Assembly: GCA_033765305.1 (NCBI GenBank)
Contig: JANRID010000004.1
Location: 6,619 to 70,618 of the forward strand
Reading direction: 5' to 3'
DNA from: RDXT01 sp033765305
Lineage (GTDB): Bacteria; Bacteroidota; Bacteroidia; J057
DNA length: 64,000 nt
A program made the position numbers and the translations under genes. Positions 1 through 8,878 of the stretch are shown here, one piece after another. The number at the start of each line of letters is the position of its first letter. Positions within the stretch are counted from its first letter, which is position 1. Under the pieces are notes generated by a model. That model was not told the origin of the DNA. It did no database searches and saw only the letters and a list, made by a program, of their open reading frames with translations.

Positions 1-698
1 AAGTCCGCCTTGAGCGCCGCCAGTTCCGGATAGAGGCCAAAAACCGGCTGCTCCAGGTCGTTGACGAGCTGCTGCGGCCATTGCGATACGGGTGCGCGCA
101 GGATCTCCCGGAGGCTGCGCGCAGGGTCGCAGCTGCGGGAGTCGAGGGCCCGGTATGCGGCTGCGGTAGCGGAATGAATGGGCGGCGTCGCGACCTCGAT
201 GCGGTACGGCAGTTCCAGGGGCCAGGGCTCCAGGTCGGTGCCGATGCCGGTGGCCAGCATGGGCGTGTCGTAGAGAAAAAAGGGCACATCGGCGCCGAGG
301 CGCGCCGCCATAAGCGCCAGCTCCGCACGGGTCAGGCCCAGGCCGAAGCGTTCATTGATGCCCAGCAGCGTATGCGCCGCATCGGAGGAGCCGCCGCCCA
401 GGCCGGCACCGGCCGGAATGCCCTTGAGCAGGCGGATGCGCAGCCCCGGCAAATCCGGAACCCGCTCGCGCAGCAGCTTCCAGGCGCGCACGCAGAGGTT
501 GTCATCCGGGCTGCCGTCGAGCCCGATGCCTTCGAGCAAGATGCTGCAGGTGCCGTCGTCCGAGGGCTCCAGCCAGAGCTCGTCGCGCAGCTGCGGCAGG
601 GGAACGAGCAGCGTTTCGAGCAGGTGATAGCCATCGGGGCGTTTGCCCTTGATCAGGAGGCCGAGGTTGATTTTGGCGTGGGGGCGGAGATGCAGCAT
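1..698 (-). CDS. ispE: 4-diphosphocytidyl-2-C-methyl-D-erythritol kinase (partial, 3' end off window)
   Basis: This kinase phosphorylates CDP-methylerythritol in the non-mevalonate (MEP) isoprenoid pathway in the cytosol. Reading from the ATG at 698 gives MLHLRPHAKINLGLL, the usual IspE start, with the K-N pair that contacts substrate. The GHMP-kinase glycine loop PAGAGLGGGSSDAA follows at about residues 93-106. About 232 codons are visible against a usual length near 270-280, so only the C-terminal tail is missing, cut by the window edge. The gene lies 11 bases behind the DUF4834 gene and is probably co-transcribed with it. The motif and start are seen directly; the substrate is inferred from the family. 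Confidence 0.9.
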   Translation of the reverse strand, partial: MLHLRPHAKINLGLLIKGKRPDGYHLLETLLVPLPQLRDELWLEPSDDGTCSILLEGIGLDGSPDDNLCVRAWKLLRERVPDLPGLRIRLLKGIPAGAGLGGGSSDAAHTLLGINERFGLGLTRAELALMAARLGADVPFFLYDTPMLATGIGTDLEPWPLELPYRIEVATPPIHSATAAAYRALDSRSCDPARSLREILRAPVSQWPQQLVNDLEQPVFGLYPELAALKAD

Positions 699-709
699 AG
701 CCTGCGCAA

Positions 710-988
710 TTAGCGCAATTCTTCGTAATCCACATCCTCCGCCACCTCCTGCACGTTGACGCGCTTCTGCGGAGGCTCCTTCGGGGCGGTGATGGTCACG
801 TGCCCGTCCTGGTACACATGCTTGCGGAAAGCGCCGGGATCGTAGTGCCGCTCATATGCCTGGTGCTGGTCCTGCATGTCGCGCTGCACGCGCTTGAGCA
901 GCTGCCGGGCTGCAAGCTGAACCAGCTGCCTTCCGAAAAGCCTGAAGGTCAGATAGATCAGGAACAACGTCAGAAAAAACCACATCAT
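710..988 (-). CDS. DUF4834 family small membrane protein
   Basis: This 92-residue protein has one N-terminal hydrophobic segment (residues about 2-20, MMWFFLTLFLIYLTFRLFG). A basic, then acidic, soluble tail follows, ending in VAEDVDYEEL. That layout matches the DUF4834 family, known mainly from Bacteroidota and without an assigned function. It sits between bshA and ispE on the same strand, 78 bases behind bshA and 11 ahead of ispE, so one transcript is likely. The family assignment comes from size, topology and neighbours rather than a profile search. Confidence 0.7.
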   Translation of the reverse strand: MMWFFLTLFLIYLTFRLFGRQLVQLAARQLLKRVQRDMQDQHQAYERHYDPGAFRKHVYQDGHVTITAPKEPPQKRVNVQEVAEDVDYEELR

Positions 989-1066
989 GGGAAGCGGAAA
1001 ACTGAACAGGTGGAGGCCGAAGGTTCAGGCGGTGGCAGGCACAGCAATATGCGAAAAATCCTGCAT

Positions 1067-2203
1067 TCAGGCCAGCGAATATTGCCGGAGGATTTCTTCG
1101 TAATAGATTTCATAGGCGGGCACGATCTGCTCCACGGAGAATTTCTCGGCATGGGTGCGGGCATTGGCCGAAAACAGGGCCCAGTCCAGCTCGCCGTTGA
1201 GCAGGCGGATGGCATGCTCGGCCATGGCCGATACGTCGCGCACTGCGGCAGTGAAGCCGTTGTAGCCATCCACGACGACCTCCGTCAGGCCGCCGGCATT
1301 GGAGGAGACCACCGGCACGCCGCAGGCCATCGCCTCCAGGGCCGAGAGGCCGAAGCTCTCCGTCTCGGACGGCATCAGGAACAGGTCGCCGATGGAGTAG
1401 ATTTCCTCCACTGCATTCTGGCTGCCGAGGAAAAACACATCGGAGCAGAAGCCGAGGTCCCGGCACATATCTTCCGCATGGGCCCGCTCGGGGCCGTCGC
1501 CGACCATGAGCAGCTTGGACGGGATCTCCGCCCGCACCTTGCCGAAAATCCGCATCACATCGTCCACCCGCTTGACTTTGCGGAAGTTCGAGGCGTGGAT
1601 GAGGACTTTTTCGCCGTCGGGGGTGATCATGCGGCGGAAATGCTCCTTGTCGTGGCGCTTGAACCGCTGGGTATCGACAAAGTTGGGGATGACCCGGATG
1701 TCGTTGCTCACCTGGAAGTTTTCGTAGGTGGCCTGCTTCAGAAACTCCGAGACCGCCGTCACGCCGTCGCTCTTGTCGATGGAGAAGCTCACCACCGGCT
1801 CGTAGGCCGGATTTTTCCCCACGAGGGTGATGTCGGTGCCGTGGAGGGTGGTGATGAAGGGCACATGCAGGTCGAATTCCTTCAGAATCTGCCGCGCCAG
1901 ATAGGCCACCGCCGCATGCGGCAGGGCGTAATGCACGTGAAAGAGATCGATCTGATGGTGGCGGGCCACATCGACCATCATGCTGGCGAGTGCGGACTCG
2001 AACGGCACGAATTCGAAGAGCGGGTAGTCCTTGGCCCGGACTTCGTGATAGAGGATATTCTCCGAGAACAAATCCAGCCGGATGGGGCGGCTGTAGGTAA
2101 TGAAGTGGATTTTGTGGCCTTTCTGCGCCAGGGCTTTTCCAAGCTCGGTCGCAATCACGCCGCTTCCTCCATAGGTAGGGTAACAGACTATGCCGATATT
2201 CAT
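1067..2203 (-). CDS. bshA: N-acetyl-alpha-D-glucosaminyl L-malate synthase
   Basis: BshA joins UDP-GlcNAc to L-malate, the first step of bacillithiol synthesis, in the cytosol. The protein has 378 residues, normal for the family. It begins MNIGIVCYPTYGGSGVIA, the BshA hallmark, and is a GT4-type double-Rossmann glycosyltransferase. The C-terminal nucleotide-sugar site is visible as SETESFGLSALEAMACGVPV. Other GT4 enzymes lack the CYPTYGGSG start, so the specific name is favoured. Bacillithiol is the likely thiol partner for the persulfide dioxygenase at 6051-7463. Confidence 0.93.
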   Translation of the reverse strand: MNIGIVCYPTYGGSGVIATELGKALAQKGHKIHFITYSRPIRLDLFSENILYHEVRAKDYPLFEFVPFESALASMMVDVARHHQIDLFHVHYALPHAAVAYLARQILKEFDLHVPFITTLHGTDITLVGKNPAYEPVVSFSIDKSDGVTAVSEFLKQATYENFQVSNDIRVIPNFVDTQRFKRHDKEHFRRMITPDGEKVLIHASNFRKVKRVDDVMRIFGKVRAEIPSKLLMVGDGPERAHAEDMCRDLGFCSDVFFLGSQNAVEEIYSIGDLFLMPSETESFGLSALEAMACGVPVVSSNAGGLTEVVVDGYNGFTAAVRDVSAMAEHAIRLLNGELDWALFSANARTHAEKFSVEQIVPAYEIYYEEILRQYSLA

Positions 2204-2394
2204 TGTCGTTGGATCCGGGTTCGTATCATTTCAACGGGCAAGGTATAAAATGGTTCAGGGGCGGCAGGCCCATGCTTTCCTTTTCACAATTTTACTATTT
2301 GATTATCAAGCAATTAACCAACAAGCACTGCTCCTGCCCGGGCTGCCGGGCCCAGTTCCGCCAAAACCCTCGTGCAGGAATTCGGGTTTACCCC

Positions 2395-2402
2395 TAACTT
2401 TG
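2395..2402 (+). promoter_or_regulatory. Bacteroidota -7 promoter element
   Basis: TAACTTTG matches the Bacteroidota -7 consensus TAnnTTTG, 62 bases before the ATG of the secreted metalloprotease gene. No clear TTG was found at the -33 distance. The 262-base gap between the divergent bshA and protease genes holds nothing else I can name. Confidence 0.4.
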
Positions 2403-2464
2403 TACATATATATACGTTACCTGCGGTTAATCTCCGCAAAACCCCGGGGTTCCGCTTCTGTTTC

Positions 2465-4807
2465 ATGCATCCTACCGACCGACGCGTTCCTTGCTCTTCA
2501 GCCATTTTTCCTGACCGTGCCCTCCGGCTGCTCCGCACTGCGCTGCTGAGCTGCTGGGCTGCTTCGGCCCTGCCGATGTCCGCGCAGTCCTGCTTCCATC
2601 CGGAAGCCGGCCTTACCGGCACCGGCATTCCGTCCCGCACCCGCGTGCTGCCGCTGCGCGTGCCCGGCTCCGCCCGCGCTGGCGCACCTGCCGAATTCCA
2701 GGTCTCGTATACCGGATTCACCCCGGCAGCCCAGGCAGCCTTTGCCTATGCTGCCAGCCTCTGGGAGCAGGAGCTGCTCGCACCCATTCCTGTGCATATC
2801 GATGCCGTATTCGCGCCGCTGCCCGGTGCCACCCTGGGCCGGGCGTCGCTGTCGCTTTCGTCCTCCCCGGCCCCGGCCGTGCCGGGCGCGCTCTACCCGG
2901 TTGCCCTGGTCAATCAGCAGACCGGCTGCGATGTGAGCCCCCTCAGCGCCGAGATCACCATCCAGATCAATTCCGCCGCGGCCTGGTACACCGGCACCGA
3001 CGCCAATCCGGGCCCGGCGGAATACGACCTGGTGACGGTCGTGCTGCATGAGATCGGGCATGGGCTGGGCATGGCCGGCAGCCTGCGCTACGACGACGGC
3101 GCCGGCGCCGCAGAATGCTCCGGCCTGGCCGGGACAGGCTGCATCGTCGGGGCGCCGTTTATTCTGGATGCCTACACCGTGGATGCAGGCAGCACCCCGC
3201 TGACCGCCTACACCAACTACTCCGGCGCCCTGGGCGGCGCCCTGACGAGCAATGCGCTGTTTTTCAGCGGCCCGGCAGCCAATGCCGCCTACGGCGGCGC
3301 CAATCCGCCGCTCTATGCGCCGGCGGTGTTCCAGCCGGGCTCCAGCCACAGCCACCTCGACGAGGCCGTCTTCCCCGCCGGCGACCCCAATTCGCTCATG
3401 ACCCCGCAGCTGGGCACGGCAGAAGCCATCCACGACCCCGGACCGGTATTCCGGGCCATGCTGGAAGATTTCGGCTGGACCCTGGCCAATGTCCCCAGCG
3501 CCGGGTTCAGCGTGCGGGATGCCTGGGTGGTCAATAAGCCGCTGCAGTTCAGCGACCGGTCCGCGCTCGCGTCCGCCTGGGCGTGGGATTTCGGCGACGG
3601 CTCGCCCCTGAGCCCCCTCCAGCATCCGGCGCATGTGTACGCCGCGCCCGGCATCTATCCGGTCACGCTTACCCTCAACGGCAATCCCACCCTCACCGCT
3701 ACGCAGAACGTGCAGGTGGCGGCGCAGCCGCTGATTCCCTATTTCAACGACTTCGAGGCAGGCGACGGCGCATTTTACCCCTACTCCGCAGGCTGCGACC
3801 GCTGGGAATGGGGCGCAGCTACCACCACGATTTTCAATGCCTGGGCACCGATCGGCGGCGCTGCCAACTGGGTCACCAACCTCAGCAGCGACCACGGCAC
3901 CCAGACGCGCTATTATCTCGAAATGCCGCCGATCGACTTCCTGGGCGCCATCGGCGACTATTTTCTCCGTTTCGACTACCAATGGGCTGCCTCCACCGAC
4001 GCCGGCTTCAATGTGCAGTACTCCCTGGACGGCGGCCTGAGCTGGAATGTGCTCGGCGGCCTGCAGGGCACCGACCCGGATGCGGATGCCGACTGGTACA
4101 ATACTGCATCCATCGCGGCGCTGGACGGGCAGCCGGGCTGGGCCTATCCGGTGCTGCTGCTCTCGGACGTGGTCATCCGGCCCTCCTACCGCATCAATGC
4201 CATTGTCAACAACCCGGATGTGCGGCTGCGCATCCAGTTCGGGGCGGGGAGCGCCTCCGCATTCGAGGGGGTGCAGATCGACAACTTCGAGCTGCAGGGG
4301 GCGGTATTGCCGGAAACCTTCCTCGATCTCCGGGCCGAGGCCCTGCCGGGCGGCACCGTGCTGCGCTGGCAGGCTGGCGATGCGCGCTACGCTGCTGCCT
4401 ACGAGGTGCTGCGCTCGGCGGACGGGCAGGAATTCGAGCTGCTGGCCAGCCAGCCCGCCGGAAGCGGCGGATCTTATGCCTACACCGACCGAAGCCCGCT
4501 CAACGGAACCAGCTGGTACCGCATCCGGCAGGTCAGCCGCTTCGGCACCGCTGCACTGAGCCCGGCAGCGGAGGTGCTGCGCAGCGGCCCGGAACAGCTG
4601 CGCCTCTTCCCCAACCCGGCACAGGACGCCGTGCAGATCTCCGGCCCCGATGGCCTGAACGCGCTGCTGGTGCTCTACAGCCCCGACGGGCGGGAGGTCC
4701 GGCGCATGCGCGCAGCGCCCGGCAGCCGTATCCCGCTCAGCGGACTTTCGCCGGGCCTCTACGGCTACCGCCTCGGAAGCACCCAGGGCACCCTGATGAT
4801 CCGATGA
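2465..4807 (+). CDS. Secreted HExxH metalloprotease-like protein with PKD domain and type IX sorting domain
   Basis: The protein has 780 residues from the ATG at 2465, chosen because the next 45 residues form a signal peptide ending near LPMSAQS. Residues 195-199 are HEIGH, a zinc metallopeptidase signature inside VVLHEIGHGLGMAG. The usual third metzincin ligand (HExxHxxGxxH/D) is replaced by Gly. A PKD-type domain (WDFGDG) lies at about 355-425. A jelly-roll-like region follows, and the last 70 residues form a type A T9SS sorting domain (LRLFPNPAQDAVQIS to GLYGYRLGS). It should be exported across the outer membrane by the Por system. Catalytic activity is uncertain because of the changed ligand. 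Confidence 0.75.
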   Translation: MHPTDRRVPCSSAIFPDRALRLLRTALLSCWAASALPMSAQSCFHPEAGLTGTGIPSRTRVLPLRVPGSARAGAPAEFQVSYTGFTPAAQAAFAYAASLWEQELLAPIPVHIDAVFAPLPGATLGRASLSLSSSPAPAVPGALYPVALVNQQTGCDVSPLSAEITIQINSAAAWYTGTDANPGPAEYDLVTVVLHEIGHGLGMAGSLRYDDGAGAAECSGLAGTGCIVGAPFILDAYTVDAGSTPLTAYTNYSGALGGALTSNALFFSGPAANAAYGGANPPLYAPAVFQPGSSHSHLDEAVFPAGDPNSLMTPQLGTAEAIHDPGPVFRAMLEDFGWTLANVPSAGFSVRDAWVVNKPLQFSDRSALASAWAWDFGDGSPLSPLQHPAHVYAAPGIYPVTLTLNGNPTLTATQNVQVAAQPLIPYFNDFEAGDGAFYPYSAGCDRWEWGAATTTIFNAWAPIGGAANWVTNLSSDHGTQTRYYLEMPPIDFLGAIGDYFLRFDYQWAASTDAGFNVQYSLDGGLSWNVLGGLQGTDPDADADWYNTASIAALDGQPGWAYPVLLLSDVVIRPSYRINAIVNNPDVRLRIQFGAGSASAFEGVQIDNFELQGAVLPETFLDLRAEALPGGTVLRWQAGDARYAAAYEVLRSADGQEFELLASQPAGSGGSYAYTDRSPLNGTSWYRIRQVSRFGTAALSPAAEVLRSGPEQLRLFPNPAQDAVQISGPDGLNALLVLYSPDGREVRRMRAAPGSRIPLSGLSPGLYGYRLGSTQGTLMIR

Positions 4808-4901
4808 TAAAACTCAGGTTGCCTTGCGCATCCGGATCGTGTACCTTGCGTATACAGAAAATTCCCCGCTGCCGGACAGGCAGCCCTTACGGTTACCCCG
4901 C

Positions 4902-5957
4902 ATGAGCCAGACCAACATCCCCATTACCATCATCACCGGATACCTCGGCGCCGGCAAAACGACCCTTCTGAACCACCTGCTGACGCAGCCGCACGGCAAA
5001 CGCATCGCGGTGATCGTCAATGAGTTTGGAGAGATCGGAATCGACAACCAGATCGTCGTGGGGGTAGAGGAGGAAATCTTCGAGATGAGCAACGGCTGCA
5101 TCTGCTGCAACGTGCGCTCCGATCTGGTCAAGACCCTGCTCGACCTCTACGCCCGCCACCGCAAGCGCTTCGACAGCATCGTCATCGAAACGACCGGCAT
5201 CGCCGATCCTGCACCGATTATCCATACCATTCTCACCCACGAGACCCTGGACCAGGCCTTCGACATCGACGGCGTGGTGACGGTCGTGGATGCGAAGCAT
5301 GTAGGGATGCACCTGGGCCAGGACCCCGAAAGCGTGCAGCAGATCGCCTTTGCCGATCTCCTGCTTCTGAACAAGACCGACCTGCTCGAACCGGCCCGGC
5401 TCGAAGCCCTGGAGGCGGATCTGCGGCGCATCAATTCGCAGGCGCCGGTGTACCGCACGCAGCAGTCGCAGATCGAAGCGGAGCGCATCTTCGGCCTTGC
5501 GGCCTATGATCTGGACAGCAAGCGCGATTTCGCCATCCGCCACGCCCAGGACGAGCATTCCCATGACCATGACCATGATCACGACTGCCACGACGAGCAC
5601 TGCGACCATCCGCACCATCACCACCATCACCACCTGTCGGTGAGCTCGCATTCCTTTACCCTGCCGGGCGAGATCGACCCGCAGTCCTTCCAGTACTGGA
5701 TGTCCTACCTGCTTCAGCGGGAGGATATGCAGATTTACCGCACCAAGGGCATCGTACGGGTCAAAGGCGTGAAGGAGCGCGTCATTTTTCAGGGCGTGCA
5801 TCAGCTCTTCGACAGCCGGGTGGACCGGGAATGGCGGCCGGGCGAGGCCCGGATCAACCAGTTTGTCTTCATCGGCAAGCACCTCAACCGCGCTGCGCTG
5901 GAAGAAGCCATGCTGCGTGCCCAGCTGGAGCCGCCGCTGGCCCAGAGCCGCCGCTGA
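4902..5957 (+). CDS. CobW/COG0523-family GTPase, probable zinc metallochaperone
   Basis: The protein has 351 residues from the ATG at 4902. It opens with a Walker A motif (GYLGAGKTT, residues 13-21). The family metal motif CICC follows at 66-69, and the NKTD base-recognition motif is near 160. A His/Asp-rich loop at about 216-250 (HDHDHDHDCHDEHCDHPHHH) precedes a CobW C-terminal domain. Members with such loops usually deliver zinc to client proteins under scarcity; some relatives serve cobalt or nitrile hydratase. It stands alone between a secreted protease and a convergent sulfur operon. A weak promoter (TTG at 4819, 20 bases, TACCTTG) lies just upstream. The metal is inferred. Confidence 0.87.
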   Translation: MSQTNIPITIITGYLGAGKTTLLNHLLTQPHGKRIAVIVNEFGEIGIDNQIVVGVEEEIFEMSNGCICCNVRSDLVKTLLDLYARHRKRFDSIVIETTGIADPAPIIHTILTHETLDQAFDIDGVVTVVDAKHVGMHLGQDPESVQQIAFADLLLLNKTDLLEPARLEALEADLRRINSQAPVYRTQQSQIEAERIFGLAAYDLDSKRDFAIRHAQDEHSHDHDHDHDCHDEHCDHPHHHHHHHLSVSSHSFTLPGEIDPQSFQYWMSYLLQREDMQIYRTKGIVRVKGVKERVIFQGVHQLFDSRVDREWRPGEARINQFVFIGKHLNRAALEEAMLRAQLEPPLAQSRR

Positions 5958-5986
5958 GCGCAGCCTTGCGAAGGCATCTAACGGCA

Positions 5987-6017
5987 AGCCCCGGCACAGG
6001 AATCCTGCGCCGGGGCT
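5987..6017. terminator. Hairpin terminator between convergent genes
   Basis: AGCCCCGGC (5987-5995) pairs perfectly with GCCGGGGCT (6009-6017), and a nested CAGG/CCTG stem fills the loop. It lies between the CobW gene and the convergent persulfide dioxygenase gene and could serve both. No strong T tract follows on either strand. Confidence 0.55.
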
Positions 6018-6050
6018 GCTGGTATCAGGCAGGAGCCTGTGCTGCTGAAC

Positions 6051-7463
6051 TTACGATTTGATCGTCGTGGGGCAGACGTAGTCGGTGCGGGGCACCTCCG
6101 TCCTGGCGATGGCAGCAAAGCCGCCTTCCACTTCCGAAAACTGCTCCCAGCCGCGCGACTTGAGGATCGAGGCGGCGATCATGCTGCGGTAGCCGCCGGC
6201 ACAATGCAGGTAAAACGGCTGATCCTTGGGGAACTCGGCCAGATGCTGGTTGATGAAATCGAGGGGCAGATTGCGGGCGCCGTCCACGTGCTCGGAGGCA
6301 AACTCGCCGGGCTTGCGCACATCGATCACGATGGGCTTTCCGGCGGCGTAGCGTGCGGCAAACTCCGCAGCGCTGATGCGCTCGACGCGGTCGGTCTCCA
6401 GCCCGGCGGCGGCCCATGCGCTGAATCCGCCTTCGAGGTAGCCCAGCACCTGATCATAGCCCACGCGGGAGAGCCGGGTGACGGCTTCCTGCTCGCGGCC
6501 GGGATCGGTGACCAGCAGAATGGCTTGCCCTTCGGGGATCAGCGCCCCTACCCAGGGCGCATACTGGCCGTCGAGGCCGATATTGATCGAGTTGGGGATA
6601 AAGCCTGCGGCGAAAGCGCCCGCTGCGCGGGTATCGAGCACGAGCGCGCCCGTTTCGTTGGCGGCCGTCTCGAAATCAGCCGGGGACAGGGCCCGCGCAC
6701 CGCGCTCCAGCACCGTATCGATGCTTTCGTAGCCGTGCTTGTTCATCCGCACATTCATCCCGAAATACGCAGGCGGAGGCAGCAGGCCATCGGTCACTTC
6801 TTTCACAAATTCTGCCTCTGTCATGTCGGCGCGGAGGGCGTAGTTGAGCTGCTTCTGCTGGCCGATGGTGGAGACGGTCTCCTTGCTCATGTTTTTGCCG
6901 CAGGCCGAGCCGGCACCGTGCGCGGGATACACCAGCACCTCGTCGGGCAGGGTCATCACCTTCGTGCGCAGGCTCTGGTACAGCGTAGCTGCCAGCTGCT
7001 CCTGGGTCATGCTGGCGGCCTTCTGGGCCAGGTCCGGGCGCCCTACGTCGCCGATGAACAGGGTATCGCCGGTGAAGAGGGCATGCTCCCGGCCCTGCTC
7101 GTCGAGCAGCAGGTAGCAGGTGCTCTCCATCGTATGGCCGGGCGTGTGCAGCACCCTGAGGGTCAGCTTGCCGATGCGGAATTCCTGGCCGTCCGAGGCG
7201 ATCAGGGCCTCGAAGGAGGGGCTGGCCATCGGGCCGTACACGATCGGGGCGCCGGTTTTGTTCGACAGATCCACGTGGCCGCTGACGAAGTCGGCGTGAA
7301 AGTGGGTCTCGAAAATGTATTTGATCTCCACCCCGTCCTGCGCTGCGCGGTCCAGATAGGGCTTGACTTCGCGGAGCGGATCGATGATCGCCGCTTCGCC
7401 CGCACTGTGGATGTAGTAGGCGCCCTGCGCCAGACATCCGGTATAGATTTGCTCGATAACCAT
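6051..7463 (-). CDS. CstB-like persulfide dioxygenase: metallo-beta-lactamase domain with pseudo-rhodanese and rhodanese
   Basis: The 470 residues form three domains. A metallo-beta-lactamase fold (1-225) carries THFHADFVSGH (53-63), HTPGH (106-110), TGDT (131-134) and YPAHG (179-183), as in ETHE1-type persulfide dioxygenases. Rhodanese domain 1 (about 263-355) has LVTDPGRE where the active-site loop should be, so it lacks the catalytic Cys. Rhodanese domain 2 (about 363-455) has HCAGGYRS with Cys421. This order matches CstB, which oxidises bacillithiol or glutathione persulfide to thiol plus sulfite/thiosulfate. The TauE exporter lies just upstream on the same strand and bshA is 4 kb away. 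The exact substrate is inference. Confidence 0.85.
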   Translation of the reverse strand: MVIEQIYTGCLAQGAYYIHSAGEAAIIDPLREVKPYLDRAAQDGVEIKYIFETHFHADFVSGHVDLSNKTGAPIVYGPMASPSFEALIASDGQEFRIGKLTLRVLHTPGHTMESTCYLLLDEQGREHALFTGDTLFIGDVGRPDLAQKAASMTQEQLAATLYQSLRTKVMTLPDEVLVYPAHGAGSACGKNMSKETVSTIGQQKQLNYALRADMTEAEFVKEVTDGLLPPPAYFGMNVRMNKHGYESIDTVLERGARALSPADFETAANETGALVLDTRAAGAFAAGFIPNSINIGLDGQYAPWVGALIPEGQAILLVTDPGREQEAVTRLSRVGYDQVLGYLEGGFSAWAAAGLETDRVERISAAEFAARYAAGKPIVIDVRKPGEFASEHVDGARNLPLDFINQHLAEFPKDQPFYLHCAGGYRSMIAASILKSRGWEQFSEVEGGFAAIARTEVPRTDYVCPTTIKS

Positions 7464-7507
7464 AGGTTCAGACGAAATGAAACAGGTGTCAGGTACAGAA
7501 AATCAGA

Positions 7508-7515
7508 CAAATATA
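7508..7515 (-). promoter_or_regulatory. -7 promoter element for the persulfide dioxygenase gene
   Basis: TATATTTG on the minus strand fits TAnnTTTG perfectly, 44 bases before the start at 7463. The nearest upstream TTG is 15 bases away, shorter than the usual 19-20. The dioxygenase may therefore have its own promoter in addition to read-through from the exporter gene. Confidence 0.45.
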
Positions 7516-7573
7516 CGTTCAGCGTTCCAACAAAGACATACAGGCTCCGGCGCAGGGCGGCAGAGGCCCGGCA

Positions 7574-8371
7574 TCATTTGAAGAACAGCTCCCATACGAT
7601 GATGTACAATCCCATGATCAGCACAAACCAGCCGAAGGCCGGCTTGAGGGTCTCGCTGCGGATGCGCCGCGCAAGGGCCGAGCCGACCACAATCCCGCCG
7701 ATGGCGAAAGCCGAGAAGATCAGCAGAAACTGCCAGTCGATGGGCTGGTTGCCGATGTCGCCGAGAAAGCCGATGAGGGATTTGGCGGCGATGATGAGCA
7801 GCGAGGTGCCGACGGCCCGCCGCATGGGCAGCCTGGCGAGCAGCACGAGGGCCGGGATGATGAGGAAGCCGCCGCCTGCCCCGACCAGCCCGGTCAGCGT
7901 GCCCACCACCGCGCCTTCTGCAAACACCAGCGCATATTTCAGGCTGGGGTTCATCTGCTTCTTACCCTCCTGGGGGCGCTGTTTCCGGATCATCGAGACG
8001 GAGGCCGCCACCATCAGCACGGCAAAGAGCAGCATCACCATCAGGTTCCTGGACAGGCTCAGGCTGCCGAACTCCAGCACCGGGTCCGGGATCAGGGGCA
8101 CCAGCAGCTTGCGGGTGAGGTACACCGCCACGATGCTCGGCGCGCCGAATAGCAGGGCCGTCCGGTAGTCCAGCTCCTGCTTGCGGGCATATTCCACCGA
8201 CCCGACGAGGGCCGTGAGCCCGACAATGAAGAGGGAATAGGCAGTCGCCAGCACAGGATCCACACCCATCACATACACCAGCACCGGAACGGTAAGAATC
8301 GATCCGCCCCCGCCGATGAGGCCGAGCGAAAGTCCGATCAGGATGGCGAGCGCATAACCGATGAATACCAT
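7574..8371 (-). CDS. TauE/SafE family membrane exporter (probable sulfite/sulfonate exporter)
   Basis: The protein has 265 residues from the ATG at 8371 (MVFIGYALAILIGLSLGLIG), chosen because it places the first membrane helix at the N-terminus. Seven to eight hydrophobic segments are visible. Both TauE half-repeats show the Gly-rich signature (IGLSLGLIGGGGSILTVP and LTGLVGAGGGFLIIPALVLL). The family moves sulfite, sulfoacetate and similar organosulfur anions across the inner membrane. Its position 110 bases ahead of the persulfide dioxygenase suggests that it removes the sulfite made by that enzyme. Transport direction and ligand are inferred from context. Confidence 0.85.
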   Translation of the reverse strand: MVFIGYALAILIGLSLGLIGGGGSILTVPVLVYVMGVDPVLATAYSLFIVGLTALVGSVEYARKQELDYRTALLFGAPSIVAVYLTRKLLVPLIPDPVLEFGSLSLSRNLMVMLLFAVLMVAASVSMIRKQRPQEGKKQMNPSLKYALVFAEGAVVGTLTGLVGAGGGFLIIPALVLLARLPMRRAVGTSLLIIAAKSLIGFLGDIGNQPIDWQFLLIFSAFAIGGIVVGSALARRIRSETLKPAFGWFVLIMGLYIIVWELFFK

Positions 8372-8490
8372 GTGCGGGGTACTGTATTGATGCTGCAAAC
8401 ATACAACGGCCTGGCCGCGGATGTCGGTAACAATGATCACAGATGCAACACCGTAACAGCAAGATACGCAGGGAGCCGTTCAGATATGCA

Positions 8491-8735
8491 GCGGGTTTCA
8501 CACGGAGGACAATGAGGTACACGGAGAAGACCTGGCTGAGGGTCTCTCGGTGTGCTTACTTTCGGGGTGGTGAATCTCTTCGCCTGGGTTTACCACTCAG
8601 GCACTGAGGACACCAAGATGCACAAAGAAGACCTAACTTCTTGTTTATCAGCGCACTTACTTTCCGGGTGGTGAACCTTCGCCCGGGTTTGCCACGGAGC
8701 ATGATGCAAACACATGAGGCATGGAGAACCGCAGG
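8491..8735. repeat. Degenerate tandem repeat, about 101-bp period, in a 508-bp gene-free stretch
   Basis: Two and a half imperfect copies are visible. AGAAGACCT recurs at 8525 and 8626, and CTTACTTTCGGGGTGGTGAA (8555) is matched by CTTACTTTCCGGGTGGTGAA (8656). The (T/C)GGGTTT(A/G/C)(C)CAC segment appears three times, near 8493, 8585 and 8686. CACGGAG/CACTGAGG words recur as in intergenic CACGGAG-type repeats of other bacteria. No convincing reading frame covers the stretch 8372-8878. Confidence 0.5.
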
Positions 8736-8878
8736 GATTGCCACCTGACTGTCTGGTAGTTGCTGTGCAAATCCGGCCATACCGGGAATTCCCTGCACCG
8801 GGCAGGCAAAAATCCGGACCGGCTGCGCCGACACGTGCCATTTTATACGTATCTTTCTGCTTCTACGCCCCATCCATC

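Noticed and set aside
800..2248. Long plus-strand open frame opposite bshA
   Set aside because: It is the antisense shadow of bshA in GC-rich DNA. It has His/Gly/Val-rich low-information content and no recognisable motif.
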